This document shows, one piece after another, positions 44,149-56,435 of a DNA stretch of 64,000 nucleotides (positions within the stretch are counted from its first letter, which is position 1; every line of letters starts with the position of its first letter). The notes beneath the pieces are model-generated. The model was not told the origin of the DNA, did not search any database, and was given only the letters and a program-made list of their open reading frames with translations. Made by a program: the position numbers and the translations under genes. Source of the stretch: Halocafeteria seosinensis (taxonomy: Eukaryota > Sar > Bigyra > Bicosoecida); contig LVLI01000341.1 of NCBI GenBank assembly GCA_001687465.1, positions 1 to 64,000 of the forward strand, in the 5' to 3' direction.

Positions 44149-47143
44149 GATGTGGAAAAAAGGGAAAAATGTAGGGTATAAACACTGTATATAACACGAA
44201 AAGAATCGGTTAAAACATAGGGCATGTCATGGCCGGCATGAGGAATTCAAAAAAAAAAAAAGGGTGCAGTTACAGCTTCCTATTTCACGTTTGCAGCACA
44301 GTAGACGGCCATATCAATCTCATGAAAGCCCACACATTTCTATCTGATATCAATTTTCCCCCATGAACTTTCCACGTCCTTGTGCAGCGTTTATCAGATT
44401 ACTTTATCTCCCTTATCCTTGGGTTCAAAGTTCAACTTGGGGAGATTTGTTTGAAAAGTTCAAGGAAACGGTGCTGGGCTGGATTCTTCGTACTCAGGAA
44501 GCAGTTTGACTTCGGGTTCTGGCTTCGCACTGAAGCTTATTGTGTATTCAAACCTGTAACAGACCGATCAAAGCACCACTTTTGGGACACGCCCAACATG
44601 AATTCCACCCAGTATGCAGTACCCACAGTACCCTGCGTGAATTCCTATCTAAAAGATGATCGTACCGATAGTGCCCAGTTTAAGACTCTCTTATGTTTAA
44701 GTCTCTATACAGTAAGAGTGTTTATTATGGCTCCAATTTCCGGATGTTCAGTGTAATTCTCACCAAACAAACTTCCCACCCTGAGGCCGTCCCTTACGAC
44801 GCCCGTATCCCGAGCCCCACCGTCAAGAGCCATCCGCGCTTCCTTGTGACCGGGAAAATCTGGTTTGGCCGTTTTCGCCGAGACAAGGGAGATTCGGGTG
44901 TCTCTGAGACCAAGAAATTCAAGTTCAGTTTTTTTAGAAAGTCGCTTGTATCGCCTGTATTGGTGTTGTAAGTCATCTACCAGTAGCCAAAATGCAAAAC
45001 AATACAAGATACACACGTGACATCATTATACATTGTAAACGTTTCTTTTATTACCATTTGCCCTAATATATGAGGGATCGTGTTATCGTCGCTGCAGTTG
45101 CTATCAGTTGCGTCAATGCTACATGGGAGGCAGCCACTGGTACACTTCTCAGCCAAACCCCTCCTGTTATCACCTCCTGGTCCATGGTGCTGGGTGGATA
45201 CGCCTTGGTATAGATCCTTCCCCTTCTTGCTTCGTCCTGTCGATATACGGAAAGCAAGGACCATCTGAACATGTTCCATGAAGTAAACCCCCGCCCTTAA
45301 ACTCTACCGGTGGCTAGTTCATGGCTGTTGCTATGCAACTCAACAACAAGAAACCACTTATCATTCCCTCCGCTCCTATAATCGTTGACAAACCTGTGCC
45401 TACATGTCTCTGGTCCGAGTTGCTGATTCAAGTTAGTAAGCATACTAAGCAGTAGACATCATTGTTGGTTTTTCAACACGTGTCTCCAGTTCCTCGTCCT
45501 ACAGAAGAAACACAGTGCATTTGAATATACAGATGTGTAGGCATGCTTAGCGACTCCTCAGACCCAGTTAGCTTTCGACAACTAAGCTCTCGGTTCCTGA
45601 AACATACCTACTTCATGCCGAAGTATCAGTTTTGACCTGGAGGCTGTCATCTCCATCTTGTTGTGCACGCGGTTCCACGCATATATCGCTTTACTAATCA
45701 TCTTTAACACTGTCCATACATGTACTACTCTCAGCTCACTATCTTCCTCATCTAGACCACTAAAATCACACCTGCTCTCAGCATTCGAAGCTAACAAGGC
45801 CCTAAAAGGTTGGGATATCGTTTTCGTTCATATCCCCCGTGTTTCTGTCCCAATTAGATACCCACTTGTCCTTATCATTCAGTCGTCAAACTCAGAGCAA
45901 GATGGGGACGACAGCAGGTTTCCTAACATTGTCTGCGGGCTGTTGATGACTTGGAGGTCACGGCCATCAGGAAGGCAGCGATGCGCTCGTTTTCCCGTAA
46001 GTTTTTGGAGTTTGGTTCCACAGTGGTATTCCGTACAAGTTTGTTCCTTTGAAATGTAAATTTGGAATCATGAAGGGAGAGGCCAAGTGTTGAAGACTGA
46101 CATCCGTTTACACGACCTCTTCCAAGCCCTTCAGTGCAGGGAACCCAGTAGCTCATTGGACTACAAGCATTTCCTTCTGCCCCGTATTACCAGGTTTCCC
46201 ATCTTCCGAAACACCCATCATCTGAATGCGCGTCCGCAATGCACAAAACCACAGAAGACGGCATCCTAAATCGAAGTGTGGAGTCATCCTCTTGTCAATG
46301 AGGTGGATTCCGGAACCTGGTGGACGAAGCTGCTGAACGCTTGAGTTCTCTGAACTTCTTCATGAAGGTTGAAAGACGCTGTTTTTCCTTTTCCTTGCAG
46401 CACAGATGATACCATAGCGACGTTGTTCTCCAAAGGACTTCAAACTAGGGATGATTCCTGAGAGTTCCAGCCCAGGCGATGTCTCAGGCGACTTCGGTGT
46501 ACACTCCCCTCCAATGAAGAACCGTCTGCACCGTCTGCAGTACCCAATGCCAATAGCATCTACTGTTATACCAATAGCATTCGCCTATGATGTTCAGCAG
46601 CCGCAACATGAAGGCAGAAGGGGCCGCCATCCTCATTTGCCATGATCTGCTTCCTCTTCGTCCTGTGCAGGCAGGAACACGCTTCCCGTGACATCACAGT
46701 GTGTATGGGAGAGTTTGCCCTCCATTCGTCACGTATACCGGCACAGTTTTACAGCGTATGTGAAACTCCCCTGGATTTGAGTTTACAACCCGCGCGCTTA
46801 AACGTTTAGATTCTCATAAGGATGCAGGCAGAGCCTAAGGCTTCGGTCGGATGGCCTGCCCCCGACTCCCCGGGTCGGGAACCCGACGCGGCGACGCCTC
46901 AACGCCTGTCGTTGCATCTTCCGTTGAATTGATGTGCGACGAGAGGTACAACGCGTTTGTTTGTACACGAAGGAAACTCTGAGTCGAGATAACGCCTCTT
47001 GGTGTGTGCAGGTGAAGGTTCTTTCAGATTGTTACGTACAGTAATTGTACGTATCCAAGAAGAAGGAAGAAGCAGACCGGATTGTTCTTTATGCGGGTTT
47101 GGCATACCTATTCTTAGAGACGACAAAAGGGGAGAACCTAAAG
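44149..47143. other. Gene-poor 3-kb stretch
   Basis: No gene is recognisable on either strand. Open frames of 60-133 codons occur, some with plausible composition in overlapping frames (44705-45279 minus), but none has motifs or consistent splice sites. An A-run of about 13 lies near 44249, and an inverted repeat GTCGGG-AA-CCCGAC near 46875-46895 lies in a GC-rich patch. This is the longest apparently non-coding stretch in the window, directly upstream of the NB-ARC/TPR gene. Confidence 0.5.
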
Positions 47144-50100
47144 ATGAATGCTAGTATCATGAAAGAAAAGAAAGGAAGAGGATGTGCTGTGAACACCGGT
47201 GGCACTTCTCATTCATTTCACCGCCACGGGTGCGTGCCGGAGGATATCGAGTGCCTCGGCAGGCTGCAGGGGACGTGGACGTCACCGGAGGCTCCGAAAT
47301 CTGATGTAAATCACTATCCGAAGACCAGTCTGTCCTTTCAACGGAAAGTACATGGACTATTGATTCATATCTTGCTGTTATTTCTTGTACCTGGTGCGTA
47401 TGCGTATGCACATGCGTGTGGTGGACTGCGAAGTCACGATTACCGGATGCTGGATCCATCCGAAGGTGACTCGGTTACCGAGAAACTTATGGCAGGCGTC
47501 CAATCCACGGGGGGGAAAGTGATACTTTCACTTGCAGTGATCGTGATCCCCTCACTATCAAGTGTGCTAGGCAATGCTATATACCGGAGCCTGAAACTGC
47601 GATTTGTTCGACGAGAACACCCGTTTCATGCGCGCGTCATCGACCAGACTGGATTATCAGCCAACAAATACTCAGGAACAATGATCGCTGGACGATCCGA
47701 AGGATCACCGAGTAGTACTGGTGGACTTTTGGAGCCTACATCACACGGTCAACTCTTCTATAACTTCATTGCTAGGTTATTGCGCCGCTTGAAATGGACC
47801 GAAGAAGGGGAATTGAAATCACTTCCTTTGCACAAAGCAGTCCAGAGGAAAGTTTTTGATTCGAAGACTCGGAAGTCCCTCGCTGACACACTTTCAAAAA
47901 TCCTCTTGGATGATTCCCGATGGGATACTCAAAGACCTCGTTGGTACAATCCAGAGTACTGGGTCTGTGGGCGCTTACTGCCAACACGATTAATGAACGA
48001 AGCACAATTTGAGAACAACATTTTTCATGAATGGATGAATTTATTGGAAACGGAATATCTGGAGGTTTGGGAAGCCTTGGAGACGACCGACCCTGTACAT
48101 ACGAAGGATCAAACAACGAGGGTGCCTGCACAACTAACGGGCGATACCGAATTCAATCGTCCCGCTGTCAGCGACATGTTTGTGGAACGTCCACAGCTGT
48201 TGGAGAAGATGCACTCCTGGGGCTTATACGCCAACAGCCTTGAGAACCAGCGAAGCATGCTTATCCTCCACGGAATAGGTGGTGCTGGGAAAAGTCAACT
48301 GGCGGCGCACTATTTCAGTGAACCTACCTGTAAAGAGAAGTATGACATGAAGGCATGGTTTGTTGCGAACTCTGTAGAGGAATTGCAACGTCAATACGTT
48401 GAGTTTTACGCTGCTTACCGTCGCGAGCATCAGGGAGGGTCAATGCCACCCCTTAACGAGAAAGAATCGCTAGAAGACCAGGCATCCCGTGTACGCACTT
48501 GGCTCAATAGGCTTGGACGAGATCAAGGCAAGAAACTTTTGCTAATGTACGATAATGCTCCTGGTCGAAATGCCGTGAAGAATTGGCTACCAGAAGCTGA
48601 CTGTCCACACCACTTGGTGATTAACAGCCGGGACCCACGTAGTTGGAGATATTATATGAGCAGTGGAACCGAAAATCGTGAGCTAAATGTTGATATAATG
48701 ACCCGAATGGAAGCAATAGAGCTGATCCGGATACGCTGTTGTAATCAGGACTATGAAATATCCATCGGAGAGGATGAAATGGCAAACTTGGCCGAACTGC
48801 TAGGCTACTTACCTTTAGCACTTACGCAAGCCGTGCACTACATGCAGGAACAACGTCTAGATGTGGCCACGTTTCGAAGCCAGTATTTAAATCATAAGCA
48901 GGAGCTATTGGACTCTGACACCGAAGATGGACGTAAATCCGTCCGAGTGACATACGATCTTAGCATTAAGCAACTCTCTGAAAAGCACCCTTGCTCATTG
49001 AAACTTCTGAATCATCTTGCGTGGTTGTCATCTTTCCAAATCCCGGATTACGTTTTCTGTGCTTTGGTTGGTAGGTTCAAGGAAGTGGAAGATGCAAAGT
49101 TTGAGTATCCGACTCTCCGAAGCAAGTTGGAGACTTATGGGATGCTCCGTTGGGAATCAGGGACATCGCCGGCTACGCTGTGGTTCAGCATGCATCCACT
49201 GATACAGGAAATCGTCTGTTGTCGACAAAGAGAGTATGATTCTGTCCAGTACTGGCTCACTTGCTGCGACGTGGTCACCCAGCTTGCGGTGCATAGTGAC
49301 GAAGGCTCCCTGGAGTACAACCGCTCTTTGCTTTCCCATGCTGAAGCACTACACAGACAATCCGAAAAAATGTGCGAATTTTCACTGAGGGCCAGTGAAG
49401 TTCGTCGTAAGCAGCAAACATGTTACTGTCGTATGATCTCAAGCTCTAAGTTTTGGCGATGCTGCTGTACCAGCAAGCCTCGAAGGCACAGGCGAGAGGG
49501 TAAATGGTTGAAGATCGAGCCTCGAAGTTTGGGAGCTATCTATCTAGTTATCGGTCAATATAAGATGGCAAAAAAGTACTGTGAGTATAGCTTATCTGTC
49601 AGCCAGAAATTATGTCATACTAACTTATGTGGTAATTATAAGGACTCTCGTATGGCGGTGAGCATGTACCAACTGGGTACAGCGCTAATCAAGACAGGAG
49701 AATATTCGTTAGCCCGCTATTATCTTGAACATGCTCTACTCATTTATAAAAAGAATCATAAAGAAGACCATCCCAAAGTTGTTGAGACTCTGGAGAAGTT
49801 TGCCTTTGCACTATTGCAAGTGGGCGATGCACGGCGAGCTAAGGAATATTTGGAGAAGGTACTATCGATACGTAAACAATATCAGGAAAATCAAATTCCT
49901 GACGATATGCAAGAGTGGGGAGACGCTCATTTTATTGCCTCTCCGTTATGGAATGAACAGATATTCGACCATGAGGGAAAAAAACTACTAGCGACGACAC
50001 TGCTGCACCTTGGTGAAGTTAAATGCAAGTTGGGCGATGCTGAGAGTGCCAAAACATACTTTGAACAGTCACTGTCAAGACGCAGGAAGCTTTACACGGA

Positions 50101-51391
50101 CCCCAATCATCCTGCTATTCTGGCGGCAGTTGAGGCTCGAGGCAGGGCATTGCATCAGTTGGGTGATGCAGAAGGGGCCAAGAATTGCATCGAACAAGCA
50201 CTATATGCAGCGCAAAAGTATTTCGGAGAGACTCATGTGGAAGTGGCTCGTATAGTGGGGAATCTGGGAGTTGCACTATCTAACTTAGGCGAGGCACAGG
50301 GCGCCAAAGCATGCATTGAAGAAGGATTGAAAATTGATAGAGAATATTATGGAAGAACCCACCTCGTAGTAGCTCATAGGTTGTGCAACTTAGGACATGC
50401 ATTACATAACCTAGGTGATGCACAAGGTGCCAAAAAGCACTTGGAAGATGCATTGAAGATACAGGAAGACCACTTTATGAGCAATGGCGACGACAATTAT
50501 GTAGCTTTGGCTCGTACTTTGGAGTGTTTAGGTCTGGCATTGCGTGATGTAGGTGAAATACAAAGAGCCCGAGAATGTTTTGAACGAGCGTACCCCATAG
50601 TAGAAAGGTATTACGGAAAGAATCATGTTATGGTGGCTTCACCATTGGAGAGGTTGGGGCTGACGTTCTCCGATATAGGCAATGAACGTTTTGCCAGAGA
50701 GTGCTTAGAGAAAGCATTACACCTTAAGCAACAGTACTATGGACCGAAGCATCCTGAAGTAGCCTACACGTTGGAGAATTTTGGTTATGCATTGACAGCG
50801 CTGGGTGATGCAGAAAGTGGCAAAGACTATTTGGAGCAAGCATTGCCCATATTTCAACACTATTTTGGAGACACGCATGGAAGTGTAGCGTTTACAATGG
50901 GGGACCTAGGGATGGCATTATCTTGTCTAGGCAATGCACGTGGTGCCACCGACTATTTGACGAAAGCGTTATACATGACGAAAAGGTATCATGGAGAGAA
51001 TAACGCAAGAGTGGCCAAAACCTTGCTGAAGTTCGCCAGCGTCTCGTACAATTTACGCGATTTAGAAGGTGCCAAAAACCACATTGAAGAAGCGTTGGAC
51101 ATACAGAAAAGATGCTACGAGGACTCTCACATATCACTGGCGGGTACATTAGAGCGACTAGGGGCTGTAATGTTCGAGCTGGGTGAGGTAGAAGGTGCCA
51201 AAGAGAAATTGAAAAATGCTCTAGACATAAAGCAAGGCTATTATAAAGAGCCACATTTTGATGTTGCTGAAACGTTCAGGAAGTTAGCTCTTGCAACACA
51301 TGAACTAGGTGATAAGCAGCGCTCCGAAGAATACCATGAACAAGCACTGGAAATTATACGAAGCATTTCGGAAAAGGAGATGGGGATGTAG
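47144..51391 (+). CDS. Membrane-anchored NB-ARC/TPR (NLR-like) STAND ATPase
   Basis: A single uninterrupted exon encodes 1415 residues from the first ATG. Two hydrophobic segments lie near the N-terminus, LLIHILLLFLVPGAYAYA at about 72-90 and VILSLAVIVIPSLSSVLGNA at about 126-146. The NB-ARC ATPase follows: P-loop HGIGGAGKSQLAAHYF near 375-390, Walker B KKLLLMYDNA, HHLVINSRDP and the GLPL-type LGYLPLALTQAVHYM. From about residue 850 to the end run 12 or so TPR units of 42-44 residues, of the kinesin-light-chain/TPR_10 type (A..L..LG..L..LGDA.GAK...E.AL.I...YYG..H..VA). NB-ARC/TPR proteins are pathogen or stress sensors in bacteria and fungi and a diverse family in brown algae. Its repeats are similar to one another at DNA level, suggesting recent expansion. 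The function here is inferred. Confidence 0.85.
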   Translation: MNASIMKEKKGRGCAVNTGGTSHSFHRHGCVPEDIECLGRLQGTWTSPEAPKSDVNHYPKTSLSFQRKVHGLLIHILLLFLVPGAYAYAHACGGLRSHDYRMLDPSEGDSVTEKLMAGVQSTGGKVILSLAVIVIPSLSSVLGNAIYRSLKLRFVRREHPFHARVIDQTGLSANKYSGTMIAGRSEGSPSSTGGLLEPTSHGQLFYNFIARLLRRLKWTEEGELKSLPLHKAVQRKVFDSKTRKSLADTLSKILLDDSRWDTQRPRWYNPEYWVCGRLLPTRLMNEAQFENNIFHEWMNLLETEYLEVWEALETTDPVHTKDQTTRVPAQLTGDTEFNRPAVSDMFVERPQLLEKMHSWGLYANSLENQRSMLILHGIGGAGKSQLAAHYFSEPTCKEKYDMKAWFVANSVEELQRQYVEFYAAYRREHQGGSMPPLNEKESLEDQASRVRTWLNRLGRDQGKKLLLMYDNAPGRNAVKNWLPEADCPHHLVINSRDPRSWRYYMSSGTENRELNVDIMTRMEAIELIRIRCCNQDYEISIGEDEMANLAELLGYLPLALTQAVHYMQEQRLDVATFRSQYLNHKQELLDSDTEDGRKSVRVTYDLSIKQLSEKHPCSLKLLNHLAWLSSFQIPDYVFCALVGRFKEVEDAKFEYPTLRSKLETYGMLRWESGTSPATLWFSMHPLIQEIVCCRQREYDSVQYWLTCCDVVTQLAVHSDEGSLEYNRSLLSHAEALHRQSEKMCEFSLRASEVRRKQQTCYCRMISSSKFWRCCCTSKPRRHRREGKWLKIEPRSLGAIYLVIGQYKMAKKYCEYSLSVSQKLCHTNLCGNYKDSRMAVSMYQLGTALIKTGEYSLARYYLEHALLIYKKNHKEDHPKVVETLEKFAFALLQVGDARRAKEYLEKVLSIRKQYQENQIPDDMQEWGDAHFIASPLWNEQIFDHEGKKLLATTLLHLGEVKCKLGDAESAKTYFEQSLSRRRKLYTDPNHPAILAAVEARGRALHQLGDAEGAKNCIEQALYAAQKYFGETHVEVARIVGNLGVALSNLGEAQGAKACIEEGLKIDREYYGRTHLVVAHRLCNLGHALHNLGDAQGAKKHLEDALKIQEDHFMSNGDDNYVALARTLECLGLALRDVGEIQRARECFERAYPIVERYYGKNHVMVASPLERLGLTFSDIGNERFARECLEKALHLKQQYYGPKHPEVAYTLENFGYALTALGDAESGKDYLEQALPIFQHYFGDTHGSVAFTMGDLGMALSCLGNARGATDYLTKALYMTKRYHGENNARVAKTLLKFASVSYNLRDLEGAKNHIEEALDIQKRCYEDSHISLAGTLERLGAVMFELGEVEGAKEKLKNALDIKQGYYKEPHFDVAETFRKLALATHELGDKQRSEEYHEQALEIIRSISEKEMGM

Positions 51392-52119
51392 CTGATAATT
51401 TGCAGAATATAACCTGTGCGGCTGATAGCTGATGCAGACGGTGCCATAAGAGTGCTAAACCGCTGTTGATTAAACAGGATAGGGAATACATAACCTTTTG
51501 TGGCCAACTTACGGAAGTTTCTGCAAAGTCCGGGGTGAATCGGTTCGACTGCTCTTCGATCTTCTCTTCATGAAAAGCGGCCGTACGAAGTGTAGATGTT
51601 AACTACGTTACCGTCAAACAAAGCCTGTAAATTCGACTTGCACACTTTCCACCACTCAACTAACATCCCTTGTTATGAGAAACACGTTAGATCCGTTGGA
51701 CCACTTCCTGGTCCGGCATACCAGATGCAAGCCGGTGTCCGTAACCGCGCTTACGATGTTTGCTTCATCTGAGGACATCTCCGTGCTCGCCCAGTGTCTG
51801 CCGTTCCGTTCTAGTGGTAACTTTGGCTTCCGTATCCCTGGTTTTATTAATCCTTGCTGATACAGATAGCCATGAGGTTGCTCCGTCAGCTTATAAGAGC
51901 CCCTCGGTCGTTCCGTGTCTGTTGTCCCGATGCAACGTGGTGACAGGGAACACACTGTCCGAATGACTGAGAAGAGCTACCAGGCAGAATTCGATCTTGG
52001 GAAAAATATGCTTAAGTGTATATACATAACTTTCAAAATGGACGGAAGCAATTCAACTTAAGTTAAATGGTTTTCGTCCAAAAGAAACAAATTAGTTAAA
52101 GCTCTTCAAAAATCAGTAA
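51392..52119. other. Intergenic, no gene recognised
   Basis: Only short overlapping open frames. It holds the 3' ends of two convergent genes, the NB-ARC/TPR gene and the secreted hydrolase. No repeats seen. Confidence 0.4.
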
Positions 52120-54568
52120 CTATCTAGACTCAGCTGTTTGGCGACTTCCTCTTATAGAGGGCCGGATCCTCCCTCCAGAGAACTCTTTAGCAGCGTTGTA
52201 AGGATAGTGGCAGGCTCCATTACAGTAATTTTCCACTTTACCTGTCTCGAAGAACTGATACATTTGTTGTTGCCCAGCTTTAACACGACGCGTATTCTCA
52301 TGGGTATCGTATTTCTGTGACAATGAAACTCAGGTAATAACAAGCAAGGCTCTGAAGCACAGTGAATTACTCGACTTACTCTTGGAGGGGGCACGTCGGT
52401 AAAGGGAACCACAGGAACACCAAAGTCAAACCCTTGTATCACATGACCCTTCGTTACAGTGTTCGAGTCAGAAACAAATGGGAACCCAAAGAGAGAAACG
52501 TTTCCTTCCGCAACGTTGCTTTCAAACATTGAGGCATTGATAGACCGACCAATTGTTTGGTCTCCCAACCAAGTAACTTGAGCGTCTCCCAAGCCATAGT
52601 GTTGAACGATCCTATGAGGGGGAGTGTTGGGTAACGGGTCACGAGAAATAGCATGTAAGTAGCCGGAGGGTTCCATTCTATCCCATAGTAGCTGCGGAGG
52701 ACCTCATTGCAATGAAGAAAGGCATATGCATATACGGAACTCTAGATCACCTACCTGAACAACAGCCAGGAGAGCTGGTCTCTCCAGGGTACCTGAGTAA
52801 GACAAGAATATGATGTCTCTCATCGCATCAAAGTCTACCGATCGGGGAAGCAGTAGAGCGAATGGGCTACCGCCAACACCGATAACACCTTCTGTGACAT
52901 CTTGAGACACTGCCATATAGACTGTTCCATAAATTCCTCCGCAACTATTGCCGTAATAGTTCCTCTTGCTAGAATCTCTGATTATCGACTGCCCATTTAC
53001 TTGCATGGAAGGATCATCTTTGAAACTGGTAAGCATCATACGCATAGAGTAGAGCGCGTCAAGCATGCCCTGGTGGAGACGATCTGGGACAATGCGGAAA
53101 TCCGTCATGTTTGTAAGCAACATCATCCCAACTGTAAGCACGTCTTCATTGCACAATCCTTTCCAATTAACAGCTACATATACATAACCATGCTCATTAG
53201 CCTGCAAAACTCAAATATAAGGATCATTACTTGGCAGCTCGCAGCTTTCGAAGACACCAACGCGCGAACGGACCTCATCAATTAGGTAGTCGGTGAGAAT
53301 TTCTCTTTGCGATCCAAAAAGACCGTCTGCAAAACAAGGCGACAAACATTCATGGACAAGCGCACTGAACTTTATTGATTGCTGCAAAACGTACGGCCGT
53401 ATTGTATGATGCGCGCGGCCTTGGTGATGGATCCGTTAGTCAAACTCTCAGGAACCAAAACCGAAAATTCAACAGGAACAGTTTGCTGGTAAATTGGTAA
53501 ACCAGTACTGTCCTCGACTAGGTGCACATCCAAACCAGGGTAAACGCTGTTCAAATACCAAGGTACGTCTACAGTCCCTTCTATGAACTTCCCAATGCCT
53601 GGTTTATAATGGTTTTGAACACTGGTGACGTTGTACGTCGGACCGGAGGAGGGCATTCGTGCAAACGCGTCATCTCTCATAGATACAAATCTCTTTGTTA
53701 CTTCCTTCTGTGTACCAACGGTGAAGTCCCATGCCAATTGAAGCTCGTTCTTGGAGACTCCTTGGTTTTTGATGGTAGGGAAGATGTGGTCGTTAAAGTA
53801 TTGGATGCGAGAAGCAGGGACTGAACCAGACGGTTGCCCACTAACGATGGACTGAAACGCAGCTGACGATTTCACAGAAGAACCATTGACGTGCTGCAGA
53901 TTTCTCATAGCCACTATGTATCGAGCGCCACTTTGCAGTCGAGCGGAAGGCCACATGATCATAGCACGCGGGTACTCTCCGCTGTGATCGACATCCGAGA
54001 GATGATCCAGCTCTACCCAATGTGGCACAATTTCGTTGGTATCAGCATTGATAAGGAGAGTTGCACTATCGCTAGAAAGAGAAAAATCAACGTTCCATAG
54101 CCTGTGGTAAAGGAAGTCAATGGCTCCCACAGATCCCAGGAAGCTATAACGCTGGCACTGACCTTGGGCATCCCGTAAGTGAGAGGCCTGGGAAGTACGT
54201 CAAGATGGGAGGGATAGGTGAAAATCCATCTAGGGTGTTCCATCCACCAGCAGACGGAGAAATGGGTTTGCCCTCGTTAGTGGTAGGGAACTGCAACACT
54301 CTCAGCTTGGGGTAAGGACGATCGGAGATCCTTTCCGCATCCAAACATACGGTGCACTTACCGTGTAGAGGTCAAATTCCACCGTTCCATTCTCATTCCG
54401 CCAGAAATTGTTTGGGAAGGGAAACATACACAGGGAGGGATCTAAAGGGTCACAGGCGGCTGATGAATTCCCAAAGGCGGATCCAGCGGCACTTGCAGCG
54501 CGGAAGACGCTTCCCAGTGTCGTTCCCAGGAGGCATAAAGCCACCCATCCAATGGGTGTGTTCTTCAT
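52120..54568 (-). CDS. Secreted alpha/beta-hydrolase (lipase-like)
   Basis: Seven exons (54362-54568, 54163-54290, 53395-54101, 53274-53326, 52755-53201, 52380-52691, 52120-52314) encode 682 residues. The N-terminus is a signal peptide (VALCLLGTTLGSVFRAASA), followed by CDPLDPSLCMFPFPNNFWR, a motif that opens a family of bacterial and eukaryotic extracellular hydrolases. The middle has a beta-rich region with GARYIVAMRNL. The catalytic part shows the oxyanion strand GHGLFGSQREIL and a nucleophile-like GNSCGG, then GVGGSPFALLLPRS. The C-terminal part includes KYDTHENTRR, a candidate for the catalytic His region, and a CNGAC pair. Many N-glycosylation sites (NGT, NVT, NMT, NAS) fit secretion. 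The substrate is unknown; a lipase/esterase role is inferred. Confidence 0.75.
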
Positions 54569-54883
54569 TTTACACAGTCAGTCTACGGTTAGGAATATTC
54601 AGCATGTGCTAGGGCTCCTGTCATCGGCAATACTCACCGAAATACCGTCTATAGAGCGCCCAAGGCGGCTTAACTCACGCGGCCTTGAAGTGCCAGCTGA
54701 AACAAAAGTTTGACACGTCCGTTTTTGGCCATTGAATTAAGCGCATGAGGGCTTCCGTCCCCATGAAATGACGGGTTGATTATAGGTAGAATAGTAGCAG
54801 GATAGCATTGCAAGAAAATGAAGTATCGTCTGTAAAAAGCGTTGTAGTGCTTAGAAAGTGGACAGCAAGTTGAAGAAGGCACC
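54569..54883. other. Divergent intergenic region
   Basis: A 315-bp spacer between the secreted hydrolase and ArfGAP genes, probably carrying both promoters. No distinct element seen. Confidence 0.4.
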
Positions 54884-56428
<1,545 letters not shown>

Positions 56429-56435
56429 ATCTTGC

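Noticed and set aside
44705-45279. Overlapping minus-strand open frames with plausible protein composition, one Cys-rich
   Set aside because: Two frames look equally plausible over the same DNA, no splice signals join them, and neither shows a family motif.
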